Assembly: GCF_900105495.1 (NCBI RefSeq)
Contig: NZ_FNTF01000002.1
Location: 3,402,501-3,466,500, forward strand
Source: Pseudomonas frederiksbergensis
GTDB lineage: Bacteria > Pseudomonadota > Gammaproteobacteria > Pseudomonadales > Pseudomonadaceae
Length of the DNA stretch: 64,000 nt
Reading direction: 5' to 3'
Shown here: piece by piece, positions 19,123 through 28,347 of the stretch
Numbering within the stretch: the first letter of the stretch is position 1
Layout of the letters: the number at the start of each line of letters is the position of its first letter
Notes under the pieces: model-generated
Told to the model about the DNA's origin: nothing
What the model saw: only the letters and a program-made list of their open reading frames with translations
The model's database searches: none
Translations under genes and position numbers: made by a program

Positions 19123-20960
19123 TGAACGCCGATCTGATTTTGTTCAATGGCCAATTTCATACGGTTGACCGTGAAAACCCACGCGCCAGCGCCGTAGCGA
19201 TCAGCAATGGTCGTTTCGTCGCGGTCGGCACCGACGCCGAAGCCATGGCCCTGCGCGGTTCGGGCACGCAGGTCATCGACCTCAAGGGGCGCTGTGTCAT
19301 TCCCGGCCTCAACGACTCGCACTTGCACCTGATCCGCGGCGGTTTGAACTACAACCTCGAACTGCGCTGGGAAGGGGTGCCGTCGCTGGCCGATGCCCTG
19401 CGCATGCTCAAGGATCAGGCCGACCGCACGCCGACGCCGCAATGGGTGCGGGTGGTCGGTGGCTGGAACGAATTCCAGTTCGCTGAAAAGCGCATGCCGA
19501 CCCTCGAAGAACTCAATCAGGCCGCGCCGGATACACCGGTATTTGTCCTGCATCTGTACGACCGCGCCTTGCTCAACCGTGCCGCGTTGCGCGTGGCCGG
19601 TTACACCCGCAACACGCCGAACCCACCAGGTGGCGAGATTGTGCGCGATGCCAACGGTGAGCCGACCGGCATGCTGGTCGCCCGTCCTAACGCGATGATT
19701 CTGTACTCGACGCTGGCGAAGGGGCCAAAGTTGCCGCTGGAATATCAGGTCAACTCGACCCGCCAATTCATGCGCGAGCTCAACCGTCTCGGCCTGACCA
19801 GCGCCATCGATGCCGGTGGCGGTTTCCAGAATTATCCGGACGATTATCAGGTGATCGAGCAGTTGGCCAAGGACCAGCAGCTCACAGTGCGGATCGCCTA
19901 CAACCTGTTCACCCAGAAGCCGAAAGAAGAACTGACTGACTTCAAGAACTGGACCAGCAGCGTGACCCTGCATCAAGGCGACGATTACCTGCGGCACAAC
20001 GGCGCCGGGGAAATGCTGGTGTTTTCAGCGGCGGATTTCGAGGACTTCCTCGAGCCGCGTCCGGACCTTCCACAAACAATGGAAGACGAGCTGGAACCGG
20101 TGGTGCGCCACTTGGTCGAGCAACGCTGGCCGTTCCGTTTGCACGCCACGTACAACGAATCCATCAGCCGCATGCTCGACGTGTTCGAAAAGGTTAACCG
20201 CGACATTCCGTTCAACGGTTTGCCATGGTTTTTCGACCATGCCGAAACCATTACGCCGCAGAACATTGAGCGGGTGAGGGCGCTGGGTGGCGGTATCGCG
20301 ATTCAGGATCGCATGGCCTTCCAGGGCGAGTATTTCGTCGAGCGTTACGGCGCCAAAGCCGCCGAAGCGACCCCGCCGATCAAACGCATGCTGGCCGAAG
20401 GTGTACCGGTCGGCGCCGGCACCGATGCCACGCGAGTGTCCAGCTACAACCCATGGACCTCGCTGTACTGGATGGTCAGCGGCCGCACGGTCGGTGGCCT
20501 GGAACTGCATGCCGAGGGCTTGTCTCGTCAAACGGCGCTGGAGCTATTCACCCACGGTAGCGCCTGGTTTTCTTCCGAGCAGGGCAAGAAAGGCATGATC
20601 AAGGTCGGCCAACTGGCTGACATCGCGGCCCTGAGCGCGGATTTTTTCAGCGTCGACGAAGAAGCGATCAAGTGGATCGAGTCGGTGTTGACCGTGGTCG
20701 GCGGCAAGGTGGTGTACGCCGCCGGTGATTTTGAAAAACTCGGGCCGGCCAGCGTACCGGTGCTGCCGGACTGGTCGCCGGTGGTGAATGTACCGGGGCA
20801 CTGGCGTCCGACCTCGCCATTGCAGGCGCAGGTGCACCATTGCAGCGGGCCGTGCGGCGTGCATTCCCATAGCCATGAAAAGGCGCGCTTGTCGAATGCG
20901 CCGGTCAGCGATTTCGCGGGTTTCTGGGGCGCGTTTGGCTGCTCGTGCTTCGCGTTCTGA
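19122..20960 (+). CDS. YtcJ-like amidohydrolase (amidohydrolase family 3)
   Basis: A 612-residue zinc-type amidohydrolase. Visible features are the entry motif VIPGLNDSHLHL with metal His residues, HATYNES and FFDHAE for later ligands, and GAGTDATR near residue 430 for the conserved Asp. The substrate is unknown; relatives hydrolyse exocyclic amides or formamides. The last 45 residues form an unusual tail with CSGPCGVHSHSHEK and a terminal GCSCF, which could bind metal. It starts in TGATG overlap with the previous gene. Confidence 0.88.
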   Translation: MNADLILFNGQFHTVDRENPRASAVAISNGRFVAVGTDAEAMALRGSGTQVIDLKGRCVIPGLNDSHLHLIRGGLNYNLELRWEGVPSLADALRMLKDQADRTPTPQWVRVVGGWNEFQFAEKRMPTLEELNQAAPDTPVFVLHLYDRALLNRAALRVAGYTRNTPNPPGGEIVRDANGEPTGMLVARPNAMILYSTLAKGPKLPLEYQVNSTRQFMRELNRLGLTSAIDAGGGFQNYPDDYQVIEQLAKDQQLTVRIAYNLFTQKPKEELTDFKNWTSSVTLHQGDDYLRHNGAGEMLVFSAADFEDFLEPRPDLPQTMEDELEPVVRHLVEQRWPFRLHATYNESISRMLDVFEKVNRDIPFNGLPWFFDHAETITPQNIERVRALGGGIAIQDRMAFQGEYFVERYGAKAAEATPPIKRMLAEGVPVGAGTDATRVSSYNPWTSLYWMVSGRTVGGLELHAEGLSRQTALELFTHGSAWFSSEQGKKGMIKVGQLADIAALSADFFSVDEEAIKWIESVLTVVGGKVVYAAGDFEKLGPASVPVLPDWSPVVNVPGHWRPTSPLQAQVHHCSGPCGVHSHSHEKARLSNAPVSDFAGFWGAFGCSCFAF

Positions 20961-21029
20961 CGATCACAAAAAAGCGCCGGCCCTCCACGTCGGCGTTGTA
21001 TGTCACACCCATCCATCGAGGAGTTTCAC

Positions 21030-21656
21030 ATGAGCAACGTTCCGTACAAACGCCTGAACAAAGATGACGCCGTTGTGCTGTTGGTCGACCACCAGACGGG
21101 CCTGATCTCGCTGGTTCAGGATTTCTCGCCGAACGAATTCAAGAACAACGTGCTGGCCCTGGGCGATGTGGCCAAGTTCTTCAAGCTGCCGACCATCCTG
21201 ACCACCAGCTTCGAAAACGGTCCGAACGGCCCGATGGTTCCCGAGTTGAAAGAGCAGTTCCCGGACGCGCCGTACATCCCGCGTCCAGGCCAGATCAACG
21301 CCTGGGACAACGAAGATTTTGTCAAAGCCGTTAAAGCCACTGGCCGCAAGCAACTGATCATCGCCGGCGTCGTCACCGACGTTTGCGTGACGTTCCCAAC
21401 GCTGTCGGCGTTGGCGGAAGGGTTTGAAGTGTTCGTTGTTACGGACGCCTCGGGTACCTTCAACGAAACCGTGCAACAAGCGGCCTGGGCGCGCATGGCG
21501 GCGGCCGGTGCTCAACTGGTGAACTGGTTTTCGGTGGCCTGCGAACTGCAAGGCGACTGGCGCAACGACATGGAAGGCCTGGCCAACCTGCTGTCGCCGC
21601 GCATTCCGAACTACCGCAATTTGATGAACAGCTACTCGGTGCTGTCTTCGAAGTAA
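21030..21656 (+). CDS. ycaC: Isochorismatase-family hydrolase YcaC
   Basis: 208 residues, the same length as E. coli YcaC and very similar along the whole chain (VLLVDHQTGL, TILTTSFENGPNGP, PYIPRPGQINAWDNEDFVKA). The catalytic Asp20 and Cys119 (GVVTDVCVTFP) are present. YcaC forms an octamer; its physiological substrate is not known. ATG at 21030 follows CGAGGAG. It ends the DoxX-ABM-amidohydrolase unit, which is closed by a terminator. Confidence 0.93.
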   Translation: MSNVPYKRLNKDDAVVLLVDHQTGLISLVQDFSPNEFKNNVLALGDVAKFFKLPTILTTSFENGPNGPMVPELKEQFPDAPYIPRPGQINAWDNEDFVKAVKATGRKQLIIAGVVTDVCVTFPTLSALAEGFEVFVVTDASGTFNETVQQAAWARMAAAGAQLVNWFSVACELQGDWRNDMEGLANLLSPRIPNYRNLMNSYSVLSSK

Positions 21657-21674
21657 GTCCCGCCACAATGAAAG

Positions 21675-21699
21675 ATGCCCGCCAATGTGCGGGCATTTT
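21675..21699 (+). terminator. Intrinsic terminator after ycaC
   Basis: ATGCCCGC pairs with GCGGGCAT across a short loop, followed by TTTTC. It lies 20 bases after the ycaC stop. Confidence 0.75.
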
Positions 21700-21753
21700 C
21701 GTCTGAGACAAAAAGCGGCTATATAGTGTCTGACTGTCAATCAGAGCGTGACA

Positions 21754-22650
21754 ATGAACCCGTTCGAAGATATGCGTATTTTTTGCCAGGTCATGGACTC
21801 CGGCAGCTTTACTGCGGCGGCCGATCAATTGGGCCTGTCCAAGCAGTTCGTCAGCCGGCGGTTGATGCAGCTCGAAGAGCGTCTGGGTGTGCGGCTACTC
21901 AATCGCTCCACGCGGCGACTGGACGTGACGCCACTGGGGCAGAGTTATTACGAGTCAGCCTTGCGTCTGCTGGGCGAAGTCGAGCAAGTAGAGCAGGGCA
22001 TCGCCGGCCAGACCACTGAGCCCCGCGGCACGATCCGTATCAGCGCGCCATTGTCGTTTGCGGTGGCGCATTTGGGCTGTTTGCTGCCGGTGTTTTTGCA
22101 GCGTTATCGCGACGTCACGGTAGAGGTCGACCTCAGTGATCGATCGGTGGATTTGCTCAGTGAGGGTTATGACCTGGCGCTGCGAATCGGCATTCTGGAG
22201 GATTCGACGCTGATCGCCCGACGCATCGCCTCCATCCAGCGGGTGTACTGCGCCAGCCCGGCTTACCTGGCCGAGCGCGGCACGCCGCTCAGACCCGAAG
22301 ACTTGCACGCACATGACTGCCTGCCTTACGGCCATGGTCGTCAGGTGCAATGGCGTTTCGAAGGGCAGGGCAAGCCGTTGGTGGTCAATGTCACCGGGCG
22401 GATGCGGGTGAACAATGGTGAACTGCTCAGGGATGCGGCGATTGCCGGTATGGGGATTACGTACTTGCCGACCTTCATTGTGGGTTCGGCGTTGAAGGAC
22501 GGCAGGCTGGTGCCGGTGTTGGACGCATTTCGTTGCGCGCCGCTGACGTTGTCGGCGGTCTATCCGCAGCACCGTCAAGCATCGCGACCGGTGCAGGTGT
22601 TGATCGAGTTCTTGCGTGAACGGCTAGATCAGGCTGAGGGTGGGTTGTAG
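21754..22650 (+). CDS. LysR-family transcriptional regulator
   Basis: 298 residues, of the CrgA/AaeR-like subgroup. The helix-turn-helix is GSFTAAADQLGLSKQFVSRR, the linker helix LEERLGVRLLNRSTRRL, and the effector domain has YDLALRIGILEDSTLIARR. ATG at 21754 is used; a GTG two codons earlier is in frame. It stands alone between the ycaC terminator and a methyltransferase gene; no target is implied except possibly the preceding operon. Confidence 0.9.
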   Translation: MNPFEDMRIFCQVMDSGSFTAAADQLGLSKQFVSRRLMQLEERLGVRLLNRSTRRLDVTPLGQSYYESALRLLGEVEQVEQGIAGQTTEPRGTIRISAPLSFAVAHLGCLLPVFLQRYRDVTVEVDLSDRSVDLLSEGYDLALRIGILEDSTLIARRIASIQRVYCASPAYLAERGTPLRPEDLHAHDCLPYGHGRQVQWRFEGQGKPLVVNVTGRMRVNNGELLRDAAIAGMGITYLPTFIVGSALKDGRLVPVLDAFRCAPLTLSAVYPQHRQASRPVQVLIEFLRERLDQAEGGL

Positions 22651-22705
22651 AGCGGTTATAGTGTCAGCACGCAATTAATGAATGCCCCCCAGTCTGGAGC
22701 GCGCA

Positions 22706-23512
22706 ATGGAAATGCCGACAAAAGAAAAAGCCATCGCCAGCAACCGCGATGCCTGGAATGACTCAGCCCGACACCACAAGGACACCCCCGAATGGCAGGC
22801 CCGTTTGACGGCGGTCAGCCACCGGGATTTTTGCTGCATGGACGACACCCTCCGAGGGTTACTGGAACAGGTCGGTGTCGACGGTAAAGACGTGGTGCAA
22901 CTGGGCTGCAACAATGGCCGCGAAAGCTTGTCGTTGTTTGCGCTGGGTGCCCGCAGCGTCACAGGCGTCGACCAGTCTGAGGCATTCCTCGATCAGGCGC
23001 GGGAACTGGCGTCACGCTCGCCCCATGCGCCTGAGTTCATCGAGGCAGACATCCATCACTTGCCGACAGAACTTCATGGCCGTTTCGACGTGGCCCTGAT
23101 CACCATCGGCGTGTTGAACTGGATGCCGGACATCGGCGAGTTTTTTCGCCATGTCGCCCAAACCCTCAAGCCTGGCGGCAGTCTGGTGGTGTACGAAACC
23201 CACCCGTTCCTCGAAATGTTCGACCCTGAGTCCATCGATCCGTATCGACCGGACAGCTCGTACTTTCGCAGCGAACCTTTCGTGCAGGACCAGCCGATCG
23301 TCTACGAAGGCAAAGTCGATCAACAGGCCGCGATGTCCTACTGGTTCGTCCACACCTTGGGCGCGATCTTCACCGGCGCCATTGAGGCGGGATTGCAGAT
23401 CAGTCACTTCAAGGAGTACCCGCATTCCAACCGCGAGGAACTCTATGATCGGTATGAGCAGCAGACGGCGCAGCTGCCGTTGTGTTTTACGTGGGTGGCC
23501 GTGAAGCGATAG
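22706..23512 (+). CDS. Class I SAM-dependent methyltransferase
   Basis: 268 residues. SAM motif I is VVQLGCNNGRESLSL near residue 64, the acidic motif II is GVDQSEAFLDQA, and post-motif III is LKPGGSLVVYETHP. The N-terminus NRDAWNDSARHHKDT resembles the methyltransf_11/UbiE-like group acting on small molecules. ATG at 22706 follows GGAGC; an upstream ATG at 22682 lacks a ribosome site. Substrate unknown. Confidence 0.88.
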   Translation: MEMPTKEKAIASNRDAWNDSARHHKDTPEWQARLTAVSHRDFCCMDDTLRGLLEQVGVDGKDVVQLGCNNGRESLSLFALGARSVTGVDQSEAFLDQARELASRSPHAPEFIEADIHHLPTELHGRFDVALITIGVLNWMPDIGEFFRHVAQTLKPGGSLVVYETHPFLEMFDPESIDPYRPDSSYFRSEPFVQDQPIVYEGKVDQQAAMSYWFVHTLGAIFTGAIEAGLQISHFKEYPHSNREELYDRYEQQTAQLPLCFTWVAVKR

Positions 23513-23581
23513 GTTTCAGGCATTTCGCGGTGCCGCTGCCGTCCGCTATCCTTGCTCCACGCACATCGAACGGTTTCCCCC

Positions 23582-24250
23582 ATGCTTTCGGTCCAAGGCG
23601 TCTTCAAAAGCTACGCCACTCCCCAGGGCCCGCTGCCGGTTCTGCAAGGTGTCGACCTCACCTTGAAACCCGGCAGTAGCCTGGCGTTGATGGGGGAGTC
23701 GGGCAGTGGCAAGAGCACTTTGCTGCACCTGATTGCCGGGCTGGACAAGGTCGATCGCGGCAGCATCCGCAGCGGCGAGCATCGGCTGGAGCAGATGAGC
23801 GAAGGGCAACTGGCGAACTGGCGGCGGACCGAAATCGGCCTGGTGTTTCAGCAGTTCAACCTGATCGGCAGTTTGCGCGTGGAGGACAATCTGGCCTTCC
23901 AGGCGCGATTGGCGGGACGCCATGATCCGCGCTGGCAGGCGCATCTGGTGCAACGCCTGGGCTTGGCTGATTTGCTGCGGCGTTATCCGGAACAGTTGTC
24001 CGGCGGCCAGCAGCAACGGGTCGCGCTGGGCCGGGCCCTGGCGTCGCAGCCAAAACTGCTGCTGGCCGACGAACCCACTGGCAGCCTCGATGAAACCACC
24101 AGCGATGAGGTTTTGAAGTTGTTGCTGGAGTTGCTCGACGATAGCCCCACCACTTTGTTGATGGTCACCCACAGCCCGCGGGTCGCGGCGCGGCTGGCGG
24201 AAAAAGTGGTGCTCCACGGTGGTCGTCTGGCTGGCGCGGACGAGCGCTGA
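23582..24250 (+). CDS. ABC transporter ATPase, LolD/MacB type (AttE-like)
   Basis: 222 residues. Walker A GESGSGKST is near 38, the signature LSGGQQQRVALGRA near 140, and Walker B LLLADEPTGSLDE near 160, as in LolD/MacB-class ATPases. It should energise the FtsX-type permease whose gene starts two bases after its stop. Together with the lipoprotein gene that follows, the set matches the AttEFGH arrangement. ATG at 23582 is chosen because the frame upstream lacks family residues. Confidence 0.92.
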   Translation: MLSVQGVFKSYATPQGPLPVLQGVDLTLKPGSSLALMGESGSGKSTLLHLIAGLDKVDRGSIRSGEHRLEQMSEGQLANWRRTEIGLVFQQFNLIGSLRVEDNLAFQARLAGRHDPRWQAHLVQRLGLADLLRRYPEQLSGGQQQRVALGRALASQPKLLLADEPTGSLDETTSDEVLKLLLELLDDSPTTLLMVTHSPRVAARLAEKVVLHGGRLAGADER

Positions 24251-24251
24251 G

Positions 24252-26723
24252 GTGCCGATCTTTCGCGAGACGCTGCGGGCGCTGCTCAGTCATTGGCGGC
24301 AACACCCGGTGCAGTTTTTCAGTGTGCTGACCGGACTTTGGCTCGCCACCAGCCTGCTGACCGGCGTGCAGGCGCTGAACAGCCAGGCGCGGGAAAGCTA
24401 TGCCCGGGCCAGTCAGCTGATCGGCGGTGAACCCCAGGCCAGCCTCAGTGCGCCCAGTGGCGCGACTTTTTCTCAGCAAGTGTTTGTCGACCTGCGTCGT
24501 TTGGGCTGGCCGGTGTCGCCGGTCCTGCAAGGTCGGGTGACGCTCAAGGAGCATGACGACCAGCGCTTGCAGTTGATGGGCATCGAGCCGGTGTCGCTGC
24601 CCGCCGGTTCCTCGGTGGCGGGGCAGGCGTTGCCGATCGAGCAGGTTGTCGAGTTTTTCAGCCCGCCGGGCAGCACCTGGGTTTCGCCGCAGACGTTGCA
24701 GGCACTGGGTTTGCACGAGGGTGATCGCCCGGAGAGTTTGAGTGGTCAGGCCTTGCCGCCGCTGCGTGCCCAGCCTGATATGGCCCCGGGTGTGTTGCTG
24801 GTGGACATCGGCTTCGCCCAGCAGATTCTCGGCCTGCCGGATCAGCTGTCACGCCTGCTGCTGCCGAAGGATTTCACCGCGCCGCTGCCTGAGCAATTCA
24901 AGGGTCAATTGCAGCTCAAGACCAGTGGCGAAGAGAACAACTTGGCGCGCCTGACCGAAAGCTTTCACCTTAACCTCGATGCGCTGGGTTTTCTGTCATT
25001 CGTGGTCGGCCTGTTCATCGTCCACGCCGCGATCGGCCTGGCGCTGGAACAACGCCGTGGTTTGCTCCGAACCCTGCGTGCCTGCGGTGTCAGTGCACGG
25101 ATGCTGATTGCCTGTCTGGCGGTTGAACTGGGCGGTCTGGCGTTGATCGGAGGACTGGTCGGGGTCGCCAGCGGCTACCTGCTGGCCAGCGTGCTGTTGC
25201 CGGATGTCGCCGCGAGTTTGCGCGGTTTGTACGGCGCCGAAGTGGCGGGGCAGTTGAGCCTCAGTCCGTGGTGGTGGCTCAGCGGCGTCGGCCTGAGTCT
25301 GTTGGGCGCGTTGTTGGCGGGGGCCAACAGTTTGTTGCGGGCCGCACGCCTGCCGTTGCTGGCCCTGGCCGACCCGCAAGCCTGGCATCAGGCTCACGCA
25401 CGCTGGTTGCGACGTCAGGGTTGGGTTGCCGTGATCGCCGCGGTGATTGCAGTGCTGGCGTTGATCTTTGGCGACAGCCTGGGCAGTGGCTTCGTGCTGA
25501 TGGCGGCACTGCTGATCGGTGCTGCGCTGGCGTTGCCGGTGGTGCTCAATTGGGTGTTGAACCGGGTGCTGCATCGCAGTCGCTCGGTGCTCGGCCAATG
25601 GTTTCTCGCCGACTGCCGCCAGCAACTGCCGACCCTGAGCCTGGCGCTGATGGCGCTGTTGCTGGCACTGGCGGCGAACATTGGAGCGGGCAGCATGACC
25701 GCCGGTTTTCGTGAGACTTTCAGCAATTGGCTCGAACAACGCCTGACCGCCGAACTGTACGTCAATCCGCGCAATCCGGCCCAGGCCACAGAGTTGCAAA
25801 CCTGGCTCAAGCAGCAACCCGCACTCACGGCCGTGCTGCCCAACTGGCAAGTGTCGATCCAGTTGCAAGGCTGGCCGGCGGACGTCTTCGGCGTGATCGA
25901 TCACCCGACCTATCGCCAGCATTGGCCGCTGCTGGAAGCCTTGGGCGACAACCCTTGGGACCGACTGGCCAAGGACGACGCACTGATGCTCAGCGAGCAA
26001 CTGGCCCGCCGGCTGAAGGTGCGCCTTGGCGATCATTTGACGATTCCCACACCAAACGGCACCTGGTCGCCACGGATCGTCGGCATCTACGCCGATTACG
26101 GCAATCCCAAAGGCCATATTCTGGTCAACGTCGACCATCTGCTGCGCGGCTGGCCGCTGTTGACCCCGAACCGTTTCAACTTGCGCATCGACCCGACGTT
26201 GATCCCTGATTTCCTGACCGCGCTGCAAACCCGCTTCACGCTGGAGGACAGCCGCATCGTCGACCAGGCCCGGCTCAAGGGCTGGTCCACGCAAGTGTTC
26301 GAACGCACCTTTGCCGCGACTGCCGCACTCAACAGCCTGACTCTCTGTGTGGCGGGCGTGGCGCTGTTCATCAGCCTATTGACGCAAAGCCAGAGCCGCC
26401 TCGGGCAACTCGCGCCCCTGTGGGCGCTCGGCGTGACTCGCCAGCAATTGATGCTGCTCAATCTGGGACAGACCTGGTTGTTGGCGGTGCTGACGCTGGT
26501 GCTGGCATTGCCGTTGGGAATCGCATTGGCGTGGTGCCTGGACACGGTGATCAACGTCCAGGCCTTTGGCTGGCGCTTGCCGCTGCGGGTGTTTCCGCTG
26601 CAGCTGTTGCAGTTGATGGGATTGGCGCTGTTGGCGACTTTGCTGGCGTCGGCGTGGCCGCTGTATTCGTTGTACCGCACGCAACCGGCGGATCTGCTGA
26701 GGACGTTCGCTCGTGAAGATTAA
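24252..26723 (+). CDS. FtsX-like ABC permease, duplicated (AttFG-like)
   Basis: About 823 residues, with one N-terminal helix, a large periplasmic domain, three helices near 245-365, further helices near 390-440 and 470, a second periplasmic domain, and three helices at the C-terminus (about 700-805). Two FtsX domains in one chain equal AttF and AttG fused. The GTG start at 24252 directly follows the ATPase stop; a longer frame from 24219 overlaps the ATPase. The last codons overlap the lipoprotein start. Confidence 0.87.
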   Translation: MPIFRETLRALLSHWRQHPVQFFSVLTGLWLATSLLTGVQALNSQARESYARASQLIGGEPQASLSAPSGATFSQQVFVDLRRLGWPVSPVLQGRVTLKEHDDQRLQLMGIEPVSLPAGSSVAGQALPIEQVVEFFSPPGSTWVSPQTLQALGLHEGDRPESLSGQALPPLRAQPDMAPGVLLVDIGFAQQILGLPDQLSRLLLPKDFTAPLPEQFKGQLQLKTSGEENNLARLTESFHLNLDALGFLSFVVGLFIVHAAIGLALEQRRGLLRTLRACGVSARMLIACLAVELGGLALIGGLVGVASGYLLASVLLPDVAASLRGLYGAEVAGQLSLSPWWWLSGVGLSLLGALLAGANSLLRAARLPLLALADPQAWHQAHARWLRRQGWVAVIAAVIAVLALIFGDSLGSGFVLMAALLIGAALALPVVLNWVLNRVLHRSRSVLGQWFLADCRQQLPTLSLALMALLLALAANIGAGSMTAGFRETFSNWLEQRLTAELYVNPRNPAQATELQTWLKQQPALTAVLPNWQVSIQLQGWPADVFGVIDHPTYRQHWPLLEALGDNPWDRLAKDDALMLSEQLARRLKVRLGDHLTIPTPNGTWSPRIVGIYADYGNPKGHILVNVDHLLRGWPLLTPNRFNLRIDPTLIPDFLTALQTRFTLEDSRIVDQARLKGWSTQVFERTFAATAALNSLTLCVAGVALFISLLTQSQSRLGQLAPLWALGVTRQQLMLLNLGQTWLLAVLTLVLALPLGIALAWCLDTVINVQAFGWRLPLRVFPLQLLQLMGLALLATLLASAWPLYSLYRTQPADLLRTFARED

Positions 26724-27777
26724 GGTCGGTGTGTTGCTATTGGCGTTGTTGAGCGGCTGCGATGACTCGGCGCCTGTCGAGAAAGGCTTCGCCGGTCTCG
26801 GCAAGCAAGCGGCAGCATTCACCCCGGTGGTGCCCGGTCGGGTGTTCAGCTTTCCGGCGGATCACGGTCCTCATGACGGTTTTCGCATCGAATGGTGGTA
26901 CGTCACCGCCAACCTCAAGGACGATCAGGGGCGCGAGTTCGGCGCGCAATGGACGCTGTTTCGCAGCGCCTTGAAAGCAACGCCCGAGGTCGCTGGCTGG
27001 GGCAATCAAATTATCTGGCTTGGCCATGCGGCCGTGACGTCGGCGATGGTGCATCACGCCGCCGAACGTTACGCCCGTGGTGGCGTTGGTCAGGCGGGTG
27101 TGAGTCTCGCGCCGTTCAACGCGTGGATCGATGATTGGCGTTTCAGCAGTCAGGCTTCCGACCCTATGACGGATCTTCAACTCAGCGCCCGGGACAAGCA
27201 TTTTGGCTATCAATTGCGGCTGAGCTCCACGGGTCCCTTGGTGCTTCAGGGCGACAAAGGCTTCAGTCAGAAGTCCGAACAAGGGCAAGCGTCGTACTAC
27301 TACAGTCAGCCGTTTTTCCAGGCCAGCGGCACGCTGGAAATCGACGGCAAAACCTATCGAGTCAGTGGCCCGGCCTGGCTCGACCGGGAATGGAGCAGCC
27401 AGCCCCTGACCGCCAACCAGACAGGCTGGGACTGGTTTTCCCTGCACCTGGACAGCGGCGAACAAGTCATGCTCTACCGCATGCGGCACAAGGACGGCGC
27501 GCCTTACCTCACCGGCACCTGGATCGACGCTCAGGGCCAGACGCAGCTACTGCATGCCGCCGATATCAGCCTCACACCGCAAGACACCGCCAACGTCGCC
27601 GGACGTTCGATGCCGGTGCGCTGGTCGATCAAAATCCCCGACAAACATCTCGACATCACGATCAGCGCACTCAATCCCAATGCGTGGATGGCTTTGCGCA
27701 TTCCCTATTGGGAAGGTCCGGTGCAATTGAGCGGCAGCCATGGTGGGCAGGGTTATCTGGAAATGACCGGGTATTGA
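26713..27777 (+). CDS. AttH-like lipocalin-fold lipoprotein (CrtC family)
   Basis: 354 residues. An N-terminal lipoprotein signal ends with the lipobox LLSGC (Cys at 16). The body has the AttH/hydroxyneurosporene-synthase signatures GFRIEWWYVTANL, GPAWLDREWSS and WDWFSLHLDSGEQVMLYRMR. In the AttEFGH system this protein probably works with the ABC transporter at the outer leaflet, with an undefined ligand. The GTG start overlaps the permease gene by 11 bases. Confidence 0.88.
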   Translation: MKIKVGVLLLALLSGCDDSAPVEKGFAGLGKQAAAFTPVVPGRVFSFPADHGPHDGFRIEWWYVTANLKDDQGREFGAQWTLFRSALKATPEVAGWGNQIIWLGHAAVTSAMVHHAAERYARGGVGQAGVSLAPFNAWIDDWRFSSQASDPMTDLQLSARDKHFGYQLRLSSTGPLVLQGDKGFSQKSEQGQASYYYSQPFFQASGTLEIDGKTYRVSGPAWLDREWSSQPLTANQTGWDWFSLHLDSGEQVMLYRMRHKDGAPYLTGTWIDAQGQTQLLHAADISLTPQDTANVAGRSMPVRWSIKIPDKHLDITISALNPNAWMALRIPYWEGPVQLSGSHGGQGYLEMTGY

Positions 27778-27839
27778 GTCGGAACTCTCGGTAGAGCGCT
27801 AGCCTCCTAATTCTAGAAGCCCGTTCACAGGAGACCGCC

Positions 27840-28082
27840 ATGAGCGAAGACCTGAAACCGCCAGACCTTGATTCGTGGCAGCGTCTGTTCGAGGACAAGG
27901 CCTACTGGCAACAATCCCCTGACGCCCATTACGTTGAACTGCTGCGGGTAGCAGACGACTTGCTGGGGCAGGGCGCCATTGACCTGGAACAATGGCAAGA
28001 CTTGAAGGCCAAGGCGGATCAATCCCATAAAGATTCGCCTGCCGTGAATGTTGCCCATGAGGTTGACGATCCCGAAGCCTGA
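27840..28082 (+). CDS. Small acidic hypothetical protein
   Basis: 80 residues, soluble, acidic and helical (WQRLFEDKAYWQQSP, VELLRVADDLLGQG, LEQWQDLKAKAD). CAGGAG lies 8-13 bases before the ATG. I do not recognise a named family. It is followed after ten bases by another small gene, so the two are probably co-transcribed. Confidence 0.65.
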   Translation: MSEDLKPPDLDSWQRLFEDKAYWQQSPDAHYVELLRVADDLLGQGAIDLEQWQDLKAKADQSHKDSPAVNVAHEVDDPEA

Positions 28083-28092
28083 GGAGACCCCC

Positions 28093-28260
28093 ATGAAACC
28101 GACGACCCCCACTGAGCACCCTGACGAACCGCGGCCACCGGGTGAAGTCGAGCGCGATAACGACGCCCTGCGCCCGACCGATCCGACCCGGCGCAAGGAA
28201 AGCGGCAAGGGCACAGAGAGCGGCGAATCCACCGCACAAGAAACTGCGAACACTCCCTGA
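28093..28260 (+). CDS. Small disordered hypothetical protein
   Basis: 55 residues rich in Pro, Glu, Thr, Ser and Gly (for example EHPDEPRPPGEVERDN) with no hydrophobic segment, so likely disordered. GAGGAG sits just before the ATG. It follows the 80-residue protein by ten bases. Function unknown. Confidence 0.6.
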   Translation: MKPTTPTEHPDEPRPPGEVERDNDALRPTDPTRRKESGKGTESGESTAQETANTP

Positions 28261-28347
28261 TCAGCGTCTATGCTCATCTGCACAAAGGGCGCCGGACGGT
28301 GGTCCAGCGCTCTTTGCTGCCTCCAATTCACAGGGAATGCATCGCTT

